DNA of 38,522 bases, taken from positions 3,970-42,491 of the forward strand of contig NZ_LMUW01000197.1 of assembly GCF_009765735.1 (NCBI RefSeq), written 5' to 3'. Numbering within the stretch: the stretch's first letter is position 1; every line of letters starts with the position of its first letter. Positions 8,163 through 16,718 of the stretch are shown piece by piece. The DNA comes from Xenophilus sp. L33 (GTDB taxonomy: Bacteria; Pseudomonadota; Gammaproteobacteria; Burkholderiales; Burkholderiaceae_C). The position numbers were made by a program, and so were the translations under genes. The notes beneath the pieces were generated by a model that saw only the letters and a list, made by a program, of their open reading frames with translations, did no database searches and had not been told where the DNA came from.

Positions 8163-9092
8163 ATGAACCTGATGCAGAACCTGGTGCTGGTCGCGATCAT
8201 CCTGGGCTTCGCCCTGGTCGAGATCGGCTCGCACAAGTACAAGGAATTCAAGGCCACCAAGGACGACACCAAGCTGGAACTGTTCATGTTCGTGGCCTTG
8301 GTGGCGATCTCGCAGCCGGTGATCTTCGGCGTCGCCGGCCTGCTGTGCGGCTGGCTGATCCCGACCCAGCGCGGCGCCTGGGCCGACCTGCCCTGGTGGG
8401 CGATGGGCCTCATCCTGCTCGTGGCCGACGACATGACCCAATACTGGTGGCACCGCATCTCGCATTCGCCAATGCTCTGGCCGCTCCACCGCGCGCACCA
8501 CACGGCGCACTACATGAGCATCCGCATCACCTACCGCAACAACTTCTTCTATTACATGATGATGCCGGGGATCTGGGCCGCCGGTGTGCTGGTGTACCTG
8601 GGCCTGGGCAACGCGTACCTGGTCTACGTGGTGTTCAAGCTGGCGATCATCATGGGCGCGCACAGCGCGGTGCCGTGGGACGCGCCCTTCTACCGCATCA
8701 AGGCCCTGCGGCCGCTGGCCTGGGTGCTGGAGCGCACCATCTCGACCCCGGCCACGCACTGGGCGCACCATGCGCTCACCAACGAGGACGGCATCGGCCA
8801 CTACAAGGGCAACTTCGGCAACATGCTGTTCATCTGGGACCTGATCTTCTGCTCGGCCAAGATCACCCGCCAATACCCGCCCAAGGTCGGCCTGCAGGAC
8901 GACCTGGTGTTCGGCAAGGAGCGCTGGTTCGTCGAGATGTTCTATCCGGTGTTCCATTCGAAGCGCGAGCATTCGGCGCTGGTGCCGGGCGGCCGGGCCT
9001 ATGCCGAGGCGGAGACAGACAGCGACCACGCCGTGGCGCATGATGAGGCGATGGCCCGCGCACCGCTGGACCCACTCGGGAGCAAGACATGA
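8163..9092 (+). CDS. Sterol desaturase / fatty acid hydroxylase family membrane protein
   Basis: The product is 309 residues with several membrane spans and the di-iron histidine boxes of the fatty-acid-hydroxylase superfamily: 'WWHRISHSPMLWPLHRAHHT' (HxxxH and HxxHH) and a C-terminal 'THWAHHALTNED'. Members insert oxygen or a double bond in lipids, sterols or carotenoids, and the substrate here is unknown. CAAGGAGACAAAGAC precedes the ATG as a good ribosome site. The stop overlaps the start of the aldehyde dehydrogenase by ATGA (9089-9092). The two are therefore translationally coupled, which suggests that a product alcohol or aldehyde of one step is oxidised by the next. That pathway link is inference. 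Confidence 0.88.
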   Translation: MNLMQNLVLVAIILGFALVEIGSHKYKEFKATKDDTKLELFMFVALVAISQPVIFGVAGLLCGWLIPTQRGAWADLPWWAMGLILLVADDMTQYWWHRISHSPMLWPLHRAHHTAHYMSIRITYRNNFFYYMMMPGIWAAGVLVYLGLGNAYLVYVVFKLAIIMGAHSAVPWDAPFYRIKALRPLAWVLERTISTPATHWAHHALTNEDGIGHYKGNFGNMLFIWDLIFCSAKITRQYPPKVGLQDDLVFGKERWFVEMFYPVFHSKREHSALVPGGRAYAEAETDSDHAVAHDEAMARAPLDPLGSKT

Positions 9093-10531
9093 ACGCACCG
9101 CTGGCACCGACACCCGAACTCGCCCTGCTGCTGATGCGCGAGGCCTTCGATCGCCAGCGCACCGCCTTCGCCCAGGAGATAAACCCGTCGCGCGAGGTGC
9201 GCCTGGAGCGGCTCGCGCGGCTGTCGGCCATGACCGAGCGGATCGCACCGGCGATCGAGCGCGCGATCTCGGAAGACTTCAGCCACCGCTCGGTGCACGT
9301 CACCCGGCTGGCCGACGTGATGATGGTGCAGACAGCGATCAGGCATGCGCGCCGGCACCTGAAGGAATGGATGAAGGTGCGCCGCGCGCCGACCTCGGTG
9401 GCCTTCATGCCGGGCTACAACCGGGTCATGCCGCAGCCGCTCGGCGTGGTCGGCGTGGTGAGCCCGTGGAACTATCCCTATCAGCTCGCGATGGGGCCGA
9501 CCATCGCCGCGATCGGCGCCGGCAACCGCGTGATGATCAAGCCATCGGAGCTGACGCCGAGGCTCTCGGAGCTGATGCGCGAGGCGATCGCCGCGGACTT
9601 CTCGCCGGAGGAGATCACGGTCATCACCGGCGGCGCCGACGTCGGCACCGCCTTCGTGTCATTGCCCTTCGACCACCTGCTGTTCACCGGCTCGACCGGT
9701 GTCGGCCGCCAGGTGGCGATCGCCGCCGCCGCCAACCTGACGCCGGTGACGCTGGAGCTGGGCGGCAAGTCGCCGGCCATCGTCAACCCGGATGCCGACC
9801 TCGAGGAAGTGGCGCCGCGACTGGCGATGGGCAAGCTCTTCAACTCCGGCCAGACCTGCATCGCGCCCGACTACGTGGCGGTGCAGCGGCACGGCGTCGA
9901 TGCCTTCGTCGGCGCGATGCGGCGCGCGGTGCAAAAGCAATATCCGTCGATCGCGGCCAATCCCGACTACACCGCGATCATCAGCGAGCGCCACCTGGCG
10001 CGGCTGCAGGCGCTGCTCGACGATGCCGAATCACGCGGCGCGCTGATCGTGCCGCTGCATCCCGAAGGCCTGGCGCGCGCGCCCGGCTCGCGCAAGCTCG
10101 CACCGACCCTGGTGCTGAACGCGACCGAGCAGATGCGGATCATGCAGGAGGAGATCTTCGGCCCGCTGCTGCCGGTGATGGCCTACGAGCGGCTCGACGA
10201 AGCCATCGCCTACGTCAACCGCCACGAGCGTCCGCTGGCGCTCTACTGGTTCGGCCGCAATGCCGCCGACCGCGACCGGGTGCTGGCCCGAACGATCTCC
10301 GGCGGCGTCACGGTCAACGACTGCATGTGGCACTTCGGGCAGGAAGAGCTGCCCTTCGGCGGCGTCGGCGCCAGCGGCATGGGCGCCTATCACGGTGCCT
10401 ACGGCTTTCGCACCTTCAGCAAGGACAAGCCGGTCTTCCACCAATCGCGCTTCGCCGGCACCCGGCTGATGTTCCCGCCCTACGGCCGGACCTTCGACCG
10501 CATGGCCGGCCTGCTCAAGCGCATCACCTGA
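9089..10531 (+). CDS. Coniferyl-aldehyde-dehydrogenase-type NAD(P)+ aldehyde dehydrogenase
   Basis: The product is 480 residues and a complete ALDH. The NAD-binding region contains 'VSPWNYPYQLAMGPTIAAIG' and 'FTGSTGVGRQ'. The general base is Glu223 in 'LELGGKSP', and the nucleophile is Cys257 in 'NSGQTCIAPDYV'. The subtype is suggested by the N-terminal 'LLLMREAFDRQRTAF' and 'MKVRRAPTSVAFMPG', which are usual in coniferyl aldehyde dehydrogenases (CALDH). Those enzymes also act on long-chain or other aldehydes. Given the coupling to a membrane hydroxylase, a lipid-derived aldehyde is as likely as coniferaldehyde. The 3' end overlaps by 8 bp the tail of the convergent transporter gene. Confidence 0.88.
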   Translation: MNAPLAPTPELALLLMREAFDRQRTAFAQEINPSREVRLERLARLSAMTERIAPAIERAISEDFSHRSVHVTRLADVMMVQTAIRHARRHLKEWMKVRRAPTSVAFMPGYNRVMPQPLGVVGVVSPWNYPYQLAMGPTIAAIGAGNRVMIKPSELTPRLSELMREAIAADFSPEEITVITGGADVGTAFVSLPFDHLLFTGSTGVGRQVAIAAAANLTPVTLELGGKSPAIVNPDADLEEVAPRLAMGKLFNSGQTCIAPDYVAVQRHGVDAFVGAMRRAVQKQYPSIAANPDYTAIISERHLARLQALLDDAESRGALIVPLHPEGLARAPGSRKLAPTLVLNATEQMRIMQEEIFGPLLPVMAYERLDEAIAYVNRHERPLALYWFGRNAADRDRVLARTISGGVTVNDCMWHFGQEELPFGGVGASGMGAYHGAYGFRTFSKDKPVFHQSRFAGTRLMFPPYGRTFDRMAGLLKRIT

Positions 10532-11381
10532 GCGGCGCCGGCTCGCCGCGCTGGCGCCACTTCACGTAGGGCAGCGACAGCACGATGCTCACCAGCAGGT
10601 AGAGCAGCACTGCTGCCGTGATGCCTTTCCCGTCGGGATGGTTGGCCGTCGCGATGGCCAGCGCGATGCCCGGATGGCGCGACGCGGTGGACAGCGCCAG
10701 CACGGTGCGGTCGCGCGGCAGCGGGCCGCCGAGCCATTGGCCGACCGCCAGCCCGACCAGCACGAACACCGCCAGCGCGATCAGCGTGCCGTTGCCGACC
10801 AGCTGTGCGATCGACGACCAGCTGAGCGCGATGATGGCCACGCCGATGACGGCGATCAGCAGGTTGGCGACCAGCCGCACCGGCTTGAGCATGCGTTCGG
10901 CCTTGTCCTTGAGCAGGCCGCCGAGCACCATGCCCACCGCCAGCGGCAGGATCACGGTGCGCAGGATCAGCCAGGCGACGGTGCCGGGCGCGGTCATCTC
11001 GCGATGGAACACCTGCCCGGTCAGCCAGAGGCCGAAGGGCACGATGACGATCGACAGCACGGCCACGGTCACCAGCAGGCCGAGGCCGTAGGACGCGCTG
11101 CCGCCGGCCTTGGTCTCCTTGTTCGGCAGGAGCGGCGGGATCGGCGAGAGCGCCAGCGCGATCAGCACCACCTCGATCTCCGGGCGCAGCTCGAAGGCCC
11201 AGTCGATGCCGAAGGACAACAGCGGCATCAGCACGAACATGGCGATCAGCGAACGCAGCAGCTGGGCCGGACGCCGCACCACGTAGAGCACGTCGTCCAG
11301 CGTGGTGTGCACGCCATAGCCGAACACGGTGACGACGATGCTGGCGTTGAGGGCGAGCAGGATCCATTGCTGCGGGGTCAT
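10524..11381 (-). CDS. Bile acid:sodium symporter (BASS) family transporter
   Basis: The product is 285 residues and very hydrophobic, with about eight to nine membrane spans. The conserved 'LSTASRHPGIALAIATANHP' near residue 230 and 'LPNKETKAGG' are BASS-like features. The length is close to the usual 300. Family members move organic anions with sodium, and the substrate here is unknown. It is transcribed convergently with the aldehyde dehydrogenase and divergently from the histidine phosphatase (88 bp between starts). Confidence 0.8.
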   Translation of the reverse strand: MTPQQWILLALNASIVVTVFGYGVHTTLDDVLYVVRRPAQLLRSLIAMFVLMPLLSFGIDWAFELRPEIEVVLIALALSPIPPLLPNKETKAGGSASYGLGLLVTVAVLSIVIVPFGLWLTGQVFHREMTAPGTVAWLILRTVILPLAVGMVLGGLLKDKAERMLKPVRLVANLLIAVIGVAIIALSWSSIAQLVGNGTLIALAVFVLVGLAVGQWLGGPLPRDRTVLALSTASRHPGIALAIATANHPDGKGITAAVLLYLLVSIVLSLPYVKWRQRGEPAPLR

Positions 11382-11469
11382 GCGGTTGCTTTGCGAGGCC
11401 GGTCGGCGATGCGCCGAGCATAAGGCGGTCGCCTACAAGACGTCATCTCGCCCGGCCGCAAACTTCGGC

Positions 11470-12012
11470 ATGGCCGCCCTGCGCATCATGATCATCCGAC
11501 ACGCCGAGAAGCCCACGGACGACGGCCAGGCGCAGGGCGTCACCTTGGCCGGCGCCCTCGACCCGGACGATCTGAGCGTCCGGGGCTGGCAGCGCGCCGG
11601 TGCGCTGGCCACGCGCTTCGACCGCGACGGCTTGCCGCGGCCGGAGTGGCTGTTCGCGCCGGGCGTGACCGAGCGCTACCGCAGCACCCGGGCGATGCAC
11701 ACGCTGCAGCCGCTGGCGGCGCTGCGTGACCGGGTGATCTCGACCCGCTTCACCGTGGGCGAGGAGACGGCGCTGGCCGAGGAACTGGCGCGGCGCTCGG
11801 GCTGGCTGCTGGTGGCGTGGGAGCACAAGTCGCTCGTCGCGCTGGCCAACGCGCTGGTGGGCAGCGACCGGTTGACGCCGCAGCGCTGGCCGGACGATCG
11901 CTTCGACCTGGTGTGGATCCTCCGGCGCAAGCGCGGCAGCTGGACGTTTCGGCAGGTCGGCCAGTCGCTGCTGGACGGCGACAGCGACGCGCCGATCGAC
12001 ATCGACGTGTAG
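11470..12012 (+). CDS. Histidine phosphatase (phosphoglycerate-mutase-like) family protein
   Basis: The product is 180 residues. The catalytic motif 'MIIRHAEK' places the phospho-accepting histidine at residue 11. 'WEHKSLVAL' near residue 118 supplies the second conserved histidine, and 'ERYRSTRAMHTLQPL' is the usual arginine-bearing region. Histidine phosphatases remove phosphate from sugars, proteins or small signalling molecules, and the target is not evident. Longer in-frame starts exist upstream (11329), but they run into the divergent transporter gene, so the ATG at 11470 is chosen although no good ribosome site is seen. It is followed by a 112-bp gap to the receiver gene. Confidence 0.8.
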   Translation: MAALRIMIIRHAEKPTDDGQAQGVTLAGALDPDDLSVRGWQRAGALATRFDRDGLPRPEWLFAPGVTERYRSTRAMHTLQPLAALRDRVISTRFTVGEETALAEELARRSGWLLVAWEHKSLVALANALVGSDRLTPQRWPDDRFDLVWILRRKRGSWTFRQVGQSLLDGDSDAPIDIDV

Positions 12013-12124
12013 GCCATCGCCGCGTAGGCGTGCGCCTGCCGCGGCTGGCTTGGGCTTCCGACGCGCTGTCGTTCGGCTGTCAAAAATGATCTCTTCGAAT
12101 CACCGGATGCACGAAGGGAGCCCC

Positions 12125-12511
12125 ATGAACGTATTTCTCGCCGAAGACGACCCGGCATTGCGCGAGCAGTTGACCGCGGTCATCAACGAGGTGTGCGATG
12201 CCCATGTGGTGGCCAGTGCCGAGACCGAATCCGAGGCGGTCGACTGGCTGCGCGTGCATCGCAGCCAATGGGAACTGGCGGTGCTCGACCTGTTCCTGAA
12301 GAAGGGCACCGGCTTCGGCATCCTGGAGAAGCTGCCGCCGGCAAGCCAGCGCGACGCGGTGATCGTGCTGACCAATTCGGCGACGCCGGAGAACCGGGCC
12401 CGCTGCCTCGCGCTGGGCGCCTGCGCGGTCTACGACAAGAGCCGCGAGCTGGACCAGTTTCTCGACCACTGCCTGCGGCACGGCAGCCAGCCCGGCGGCT
12501 GCCGGGGCTGA
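12125..12511 (+). CDS. Stand-alone response regulator receiver protein
   Basis: The product is 128 residues and consists of one CheY-like receiver domain with no output domain. The acidic pocket is Glu7-Asp8-Asp9, and the phospho-acceptor is Asp55 in 'LAVLDLFL'. Thr83 in 'VLTNSA' and Lys105 in 'VYDKSRE' complete the active site. AAGGGAG precedes the ATG with good spacing. Such single-domain proteins act as phosphate relays or by protein binding. No histidine kinase is adjacent. The bacteriophytochrome kinase at 19359-21557 is the only kinase in the window, and a partnership between them is speculation. Confidence 0.9.
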   Translation: MNVFLAEDDPALREQLTAVINEVCDAHVVASAETESEAVDWLRVHRSQWELAVLDLFLKKGTGFGILEKLPPASQRDAVIVLTNSATPENRARCLALGACAVYDKSRELDQFLDHCLRHGSQPGGCRG

Positions 12512-12526
12512 GGCGGGACAGGACCG

Positions 12527-13468
12527 TCAGGTGAGCATGTAGACGTCCGTCGGGACCGTCCCGGCCGTCCAAGGCTGCGGCTCGCCCAGCATCTCTCGCA
12601 GGGTCGACTCGATCATGGCGGACATCGCGTCCAGCGCCAGGTCGTTGGGCTGCAGGCCGAAGGGTTCCTCGATCTCCGCGCCGAGCGCTTCCAGCGCGAA
12701 GAAGGTGTAGGCGATGAAGGCCACGATCACCGGCGTCATGGCGCCGATCGAGTCGACCAGGCCGAAGGGCAGCAGCACGCAGTAGAGGTAGATGGTGCGG
12801 TGGATGATCACCGCGTAGGTGAACGGGATCGGCGTGCCGGCGATGCGCTCGCAACCGCCGAGCGCATCGGTCAGCCGGCCCAGCGGACGCTCCATGGCCT
12901 GCACCAGCGCGGGATCGATCTGGCCGGCGCGGCGGCGCTCACCAAGCCATTCGCCGGCCATCAGCAGCAGCAATGCGGGTTTGAAGCGGGCGTCGCGCAG
13001 GCGTTCGATCTCGGGCGCGGCCAGCAGGCGCGCGAAGTCGGCCGCCGGGTCGGTGCGGCGCAACTGGTGGCGCAGCGCATGGACGAAGGCGATCAGCCGC
13101 AGCGCCAGGCCGCGCGCCTCGGGCAGCGCTTCGGTCGAGCCCTCGGCCGGCGCGTCCACCAGGGTCAGCGCCTGCCGCACCAGCGCGCGGGTGTCGTTGA
13201 GCACGCCGCCCCACAGCGTGCGCGCCTCCCAGTAGCGCGCGTAGCTGGTGCCGTTGCGAAAGCCCAGGAAGATCGCCAGCGTCAGGCCGATCAGCGAGAA
13301 GGGCACGAAGTTGAGCGGGATCTTCCATTCGAACAGGCGCCCGTGCAGCAGGGTCACGCCGATCGCGAAGACGGTGGTGGCGAGCAGCTGCGGCGCGATG
13401 TCCTGCAGCACCGAGCCGCGCCAGACGAAGAGCATGCGAAGCCAATGGGGGCGGGGGCGGATGATCAT
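12527..13468 (-). CDS. Bestrophin-like (UPF0187) membrane channel protein
   Basis: The product is 313 residues. The N-terminal 'MIIRPRPHWLRMLFVWRGSV' and the following 'IFLGFRNGTSYARYWEARTL' with 'GGVLNDTRALVRQ' are the signature of bacterial bestrophins. A later hydrophobic pair of spans ('YAVIIHRTIYLYCVLLPFGL', 'VIVAFIAYTFFALEALGAEI') carries the 'EIEEPFG' motif near the C-terminus. Bacterial homologues form pentameric ion channels. It converges on the receiver gene with 15 bp between stops and seems a single-gene unit. Confidence 0.88.
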   Translation of the reverse strand: MIIRPRPHWLRMLFVWRGSVLQDIAPQLLATTVFAIGVTLLHGRLFEWKIPLNFVPFSLIGLTLAIFLGFRNGTSYARYWEARTLWGGVLNDTRALVRQALTLVDAPAEGSTEALPEARGLALRLIAFVHALRHQLRRTDPAADFARLLAAPEIERLRDARFKPALLLLMAGEWLGERRRAGQIDPALVQAMERPLGRLTDALGGCERIAGTPIPFTYAVIIHRTIYLYCVLLPFGLVDSIGAMTPVIVAFIAYTFFALEALGAEIEEPFGLQPNDLALDAMSAMIESTLREMLGEPQPWTAGTVPTDVYMLT

Positions 13469-13527
13469 TGGACGCCATCATCCCAGCTCCCCGCCACGGC
13501 GTGCCTGCGCGGCCCCGGGCGGCGGCT

Positions 13528-14762
13528 TCAGGCGCTGCGTCGTGCCGCTTCGGCGTGCAGGGGCTCGTTGGCGCTGTCGTGCGTCGGCGCGTCGGCATCG
13601 CCGCCACCGGCGGCTGCCACTTCCGGCCAGCCGATGCTGGGCCCATGGCCACGGAAGTTCTCCAGCCACCAGCGCCAGTCCTGCTGCACCAGCGAGAAAG
13701 GCGACGCATGCCCGAGTTCGCGCGCAGCCCATATCGGCCAGTGCGGATTCGCCAGCGCCGGCCGGCCGAGCATCACCAGGTCGATGAGTTCCTCGCGGAT
13801 CACGCGGTCCGCGTTCTGCGGGACGCCGAGGTTCCAGCTGGTGTCCACCGGAATGCCAACCTCGCTGCGCACGCGGTGCGCCCGCTGGACCATGAAGCCG
13901 ACATCGTTGAACGGCGGGTCGACCATGTCATCGGTGTTGAAGCCGAGTGACAGGTCGGCCAGGTCCAGGCCGTGTTCCTTCATCTTTCCGATGGCGTGGA
14001 TCGAGTCCTCGAACTGGGTGCCGGCAGGATGCAGGTCGTCCGAGCCGAGTCGCATCGTCAGCGGGTATTTTTCCGGCCAGACGGCGCGCACCGCATCCAG
14101 TGCCTCGAGGTGGAAACGCACGCGGTTGTCGACGCTGCCGCCGTACTGGTCGGTGCGCTGGTTGGCCAGCGGCGAGAAGAAGCTGGCGCCCAGGTAGCCG
14201 TGGGCGTAGTGCATCTCGAGCCACTTGTAGCCGGCCTCGAGCGCGCGGACCGCGGCATCGGCGTAGGCCCGATGCAGGCCCCGATCTCGTCGACCGTGAG
14301 CTGGTGGACCGGGTAGACGTGGCCGCCGCCGCCGTAGGGAATGGCCGAGGGCGCCACGCACTGCCAGCCGTCCGGATGGTCCGGGGGCAGCTGCTTCCAG
14401 GTGCCTTCCGAGTTGGTGCCGCGATGCGGCGGCAGCTCGCTGCCCTTGCGGCCGGTATGACCCAGCTGGATCGCGGGCACCGCGCCCATGCGCTCGATGA
14501 TCGCGGCGACCCGCGCATGGCCTTCGATCTGGTCGTCGTTCCAGATGCCGGCACAGGACGTGGTGGTACGGCCGTCGGGCGTGATGGCCATCTGCTCGCC
14601 GAACACCAGCGCGAAGCCGCCGGCGGCGCGGGCGCCGAGGTAGCTCACGTGATAGTCGTCGAGCTTGCCGTCGACCGAGTTGTACATGGTCATCGGCGAC
14701 ATCACTGCGCGATTGCGCAGGGTCACGCCCTTGAGGGTGAAGGGGCTGAAGAGATCCGGCAT
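13528..14762 (-). pseudogene. NADH:flavin oxidoreductase (Old Yellow Enzyme family), frameshifted
   Basis: The reading starts at the ATG at 14762 (MPDLFSPFTLKGVTLRNRAV) and runs through 'IQLGHTGRKGS' and 'YPVHQLTVDEI'. It then leaves frame near 14275. The rest continues one frame over as 'GLHRAYADAAVRALEAGYKW', 'MHYAHGYLGASFFSPLANQR' and 'LVMLGRPALANPHWP' to the stop at 13528. Joined, it is a roughly 411-residue OYE-family, FMN-dependent enoate reductase of near-normal length, with one base missing. All conserved blocks are intact, so the break is recent or is a base-call error. Upstream is a divergent AraC-family regulator, probably its controller. Confidence 0.8.
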
Positions 14763-14991
14763 GGGAGGCGCTTTCAAAAGGAGGAACGAGCAGGGAGGAA
14801 TGATCTCCGGGCAGTCCGACGGGCGTCTTTCAAGAATTCGTGGCGCATGAACAGAAAACGCGAACTGCGGGCCGCTCCCGGGCATGCTTATTGCGGCCGA
14901 AGCCTGGTCGCGAGTCGATGTCGGTGCGGCGCCTGTTCTTGGGGCACCGAGCCCCGACCGGCGCACCGCCCGCGCGCTCCCGGCCGCAGAC

Positions 14992-15942
14992 ATGTCACGC
15001 AAACCCGATTCGCCGAATTCCGGCCCCGACCCGTTCGGTGCTCCGGAGTTCCAGCCAGAACAGACCCATCGCATCGCCCTGTGGTCGGAGCATCGGCTGC
15101 TCGCCGACAGCCGCGGCCGTGGCTGGCGCGAGGTCTACACCTCGCTGGCGGCCGAGCAGCCTTGGACGCGCAGGCTGGAAGCGCTGCCGCACGTCGCGCT
15201 GGCCTACTGCACCCACCGGCCGGCGCGGGTGTCGCGGCGCATCGAAGGCGACGGGCCGGGAGCCGCCCGTCAGGCGGAGCTGCGCCCGCGCCTGTTCGGC
15301 ATGATTCCCAGCGATCGCGACTCCCACTGGAGCCTGCACGGCACGCCGGACATCCAGCTGGTCTACCTCCACCGGCGGCTGATCGACCGGATCGCGGCCG
15401 AGGCCTTCGGGCTGGATCCGGCGCGGGTGGAATGGACCTTCGGCCTCGGCTTCGCCGATCCCCTGCTCGAGCAGCTCTGCCTGTCGCTGCTGGACGTCGC
15501 GCGGCGCGAGGACCACGGGACCGGCGCCCTGTTCGCCGACAGCATCGGGCAACTGCTGGCGCTTCACCTGCTGCGCAACTACACCGCCCGTCCGGTCGCC
15601 CGCCTGGCCTCGCAGCAGCCGCGCGCGGTCGCCCCGGGGCGGATGAGCCACGTCTGCGACTTCATCGAGTCCGCGCTCGACGACGACCTCAGCCTGCCTC
15701 GCCTGGCGGCCGAAGCCGGCCTGAGTGCCCACACCTTCGCGCCGGCCTTCAAGCGCGCCATGGGCATCACGGTGCACGGCTACGTGCTGCAGCGGCGCAT
15801 CGAACGTGCCAAGCGATTGCTGCGCCAGGGCGACATGCCGGTCCTCGACGTCGCCTTGAGCGCCGGCTTCGCCAGCCAGAGCCACCTGGCGGCGGCCTTC
15901 AAGCGCGCCACCGGGTCGACGCCGAGCGCGTATCGCGGCTGA
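14992..15942 (+). CDS. AraC-family transcriptional regulator
   Basis: The product is 316 residues. The C-terminal 100 residues form the two helix-turn-helix motifs of AraC/XylS proteins: 'DDLSLPRLAAEAGLSAHTFA', the linker region 'ITVHGYVLQRRIERAKRLL' and 'DVALSAGFASQSHLAAAFKR', ending 'GSTPSAYRG'. The N-terminal half is a sensing domain that I cannot assign. The frame is open back to an ATG at 14884. The ATG at 14992 is preferred because the extra 36 residues are Ala/Pro/Arg-rich and not family-like, but neither start has a clear ribosome site. It is divergent from the frameshifted OYE gene, with 229 bp shared upstream, so regulation of that gene is likely (inference). Confidence 0.85.
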   Translation: MSRKPDSPNSGPDPFGAPEFQPEQTHRIALWSEHRLLADSRGRGWREVYTSLAAEQPWTRRLEALPHVALAYCTHRPARVSRRIEGDGPGAARQAELRPRLFGMIPSDRDSHWSLHGTPDIQLVYLHRRLIDRIAAEAFGLDPARVEWTFGLGFADPLLEQLCLSLLDVARREDHGTGALFADSIGQLLALHLLRNYTARPVARLASQQPRAVAPGRMSHVCDFIESALDDDLSLPRLAAEAGLSAHTFAPAFKRAMGITVHGYVLQRRIERAKRLLRQGDMPVLDVALSAGFASQSHLAAAFKRATGSTPSAYRG

Positions 15943-15951
15943 GGAGCCGGC

Positions 15952-16593
15952 CTACGGCCTGGCCCCGCCCAGCAGCTGATCCAGCTGCCGCCGCAGCTCT
16001 TCCAGCGCCCCGCGCTCCACCACCAGCGACTTCGCCGACTTCGGCCCCGCGCCCTTGGCGCCCAGCTCGCGCGCCGTGGGCAGCGGCGGCGCGGCGCCGC
16101 CGCCCGACGACTGCAGCTCCTCGGCCAGGATCGTGCGCGCCTGCGCGGTCATCTTGGCGAGCGCGGCCATGAAGCCGGCGCGCTCGCGGTCGTTGAGCGC
16201 CGCCATCCATTCCCGGTTGCGGGCCGCGCCGGCGGCCCGCACGCCGAGGGCGATCTCGCGGCCGGCCGGCGTCAGCACCAGGTAGGCCGAGCGCTGGTCG
16301 GCGGTATCGGCATGCCGCTCCAGCAGCCCGGCCGAGACCAGCCGGGTCACCAGGCGGCTGGCGTGGCCCTTGTCGAGCTCGATCTGCTCGCAGACCTCGC
16401 CGAGGCTGGTCGGCTCGCGGCTGAGCACGATCGCCAGCACCCGGCATTCGCTTAGGTGCAGGCCGAAGAGGCGCATGTAGACCAGGTCGCCATGGCGCGA
16501 CAGCGCGTTCGCCAGCCGCTCCACCGCCAGGGTCGGCATGTCCGAGAAGGGCATGTCGGTCGGATAGGAGGCGGCGTTGGCTTTGCGGGGCAT
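15952..16593 (-). CDS. MarR-family transcriptional regulator
   Basis: The product is 213 residues. The winged-helix core is 'LSECRVLAIVLSREPTSLGE', 'ELDKGHASRLVTRLVSAGLL' (recognition helix) and the wing 'DTADQRSAYLVLTPAGREIA'. The protein is longer than the usual 140-160 residues because of an extra C-terminal helical part ('VVERGALEELRRQLDQLLGG'). It is divergent from the Rieske oxygenase and MFS genes, and the shared intergenic region carries two near-identical 12-bp palindromes over the two promoters. The simplest reading is a repressor of both itself and the catabolic genes, released by an aromatic substrate. That role is inference. Confidence 0.87.
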   Translation of the reverse strand: MPRKANAASYPTDMPFSDMPTLAVERLANALSRHGDLVYMRLFGLHLSECRVLAIVLSREPTSLGEVCEQIELDKGHASRLVTRLVSAGLLERHADTADQRSAYLVLTPAGREIALGVRAAGAARNREWMAALNDRERAGFMAALAKMTAQARTILAEELQSSGGGAAPPLPTARELGAKGAGPKSAKSLVVERGALEELRRQLDQLLGGARP

Positions 16594-16646
16594 GGAGCGG
16601 TCGGCGAATCGATGGATGGATCAGGGATAGTACCGATCCGATTTGA

Positions 16647-16658
16647 TTGCTTACGCAA
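16647..16658. promoter_or_regulatory. MarR operator box A
   Basis: TTGCTTACGCAA is TTGC and GCAA arms around TTAC. It differs from box B by one base and overlaps the -35 element of the plus-strand promoter. Confidence 0.6.
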
Positions 16659-16676
16659 CGTTTTGAATTTTAGAAT
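16647..16676 (+). promoter_or_regulatory. Promoter for the Rieske oxygenase-MFS operon
   Basis: The -35 is TTGCTT (16647-16652), the spacer is 18 bp and the -10 is TAGAAT (16671-16676). The start point would be near 16683, giving a leader of about 36 bases before the ATG at 16719, which has AGGAAGGA upstream. Confidence 0.5.
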
Positions 16677-16695
16677 TAGTTAGTTGCTTGCGCAA
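16667..16695 (-). promoter_or_regulatory. Promoter for the divergent marR-type gene
   Basis: Read on the minus strand, TTGCGC (16695-16690), a 17-bp spacer and TAAAAT (16672-16667) form a sigma-70-like promoter. Its -10 overlaps the -10 of the opposite promoter, so the two cannot be occupied together. Confidence 0.5.
16684..16695. promoter_or_regulatory. MarR operator box B
   Basis: TTGCTTGCGCAA is TTGC and GCAA arms around TTGC, 37 bp (start to start) from box A. It overlaps the -35 of the minus-strand promoter. Confidence 0.6.
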
Positions 16696-16718
16696 TCAAG
16701 TCCAGGAAGGAATCCACG

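Noticed and set aside
6843..9248. 801-residue minus-strand open frame
   Set aside because: It is antisense to the phosphatase and hydroxylase genes, both of which have clear catalytic motifs.
12125..12511. Receiver protein as the proven partner of the bacteriophytochrome
   Set aside because: It is 7 kb away with unrelated genes between, so it is kept only as a test suggestion.
14884..14991. Upstream start for the AraC-family regulator
   Set aside because: The extra 36 residues are Ala/Pro/Arg-rich and unlike a sensing domain. The start at 14992 is preferred, though uncertainty remains.
13947..16172. 741-residue plus-strand open frame
   Set aside because: It crosses an oxidoreductase gene, a regulator gene and part of another, and has shadow-like composition (Arg/Pro/Ala).
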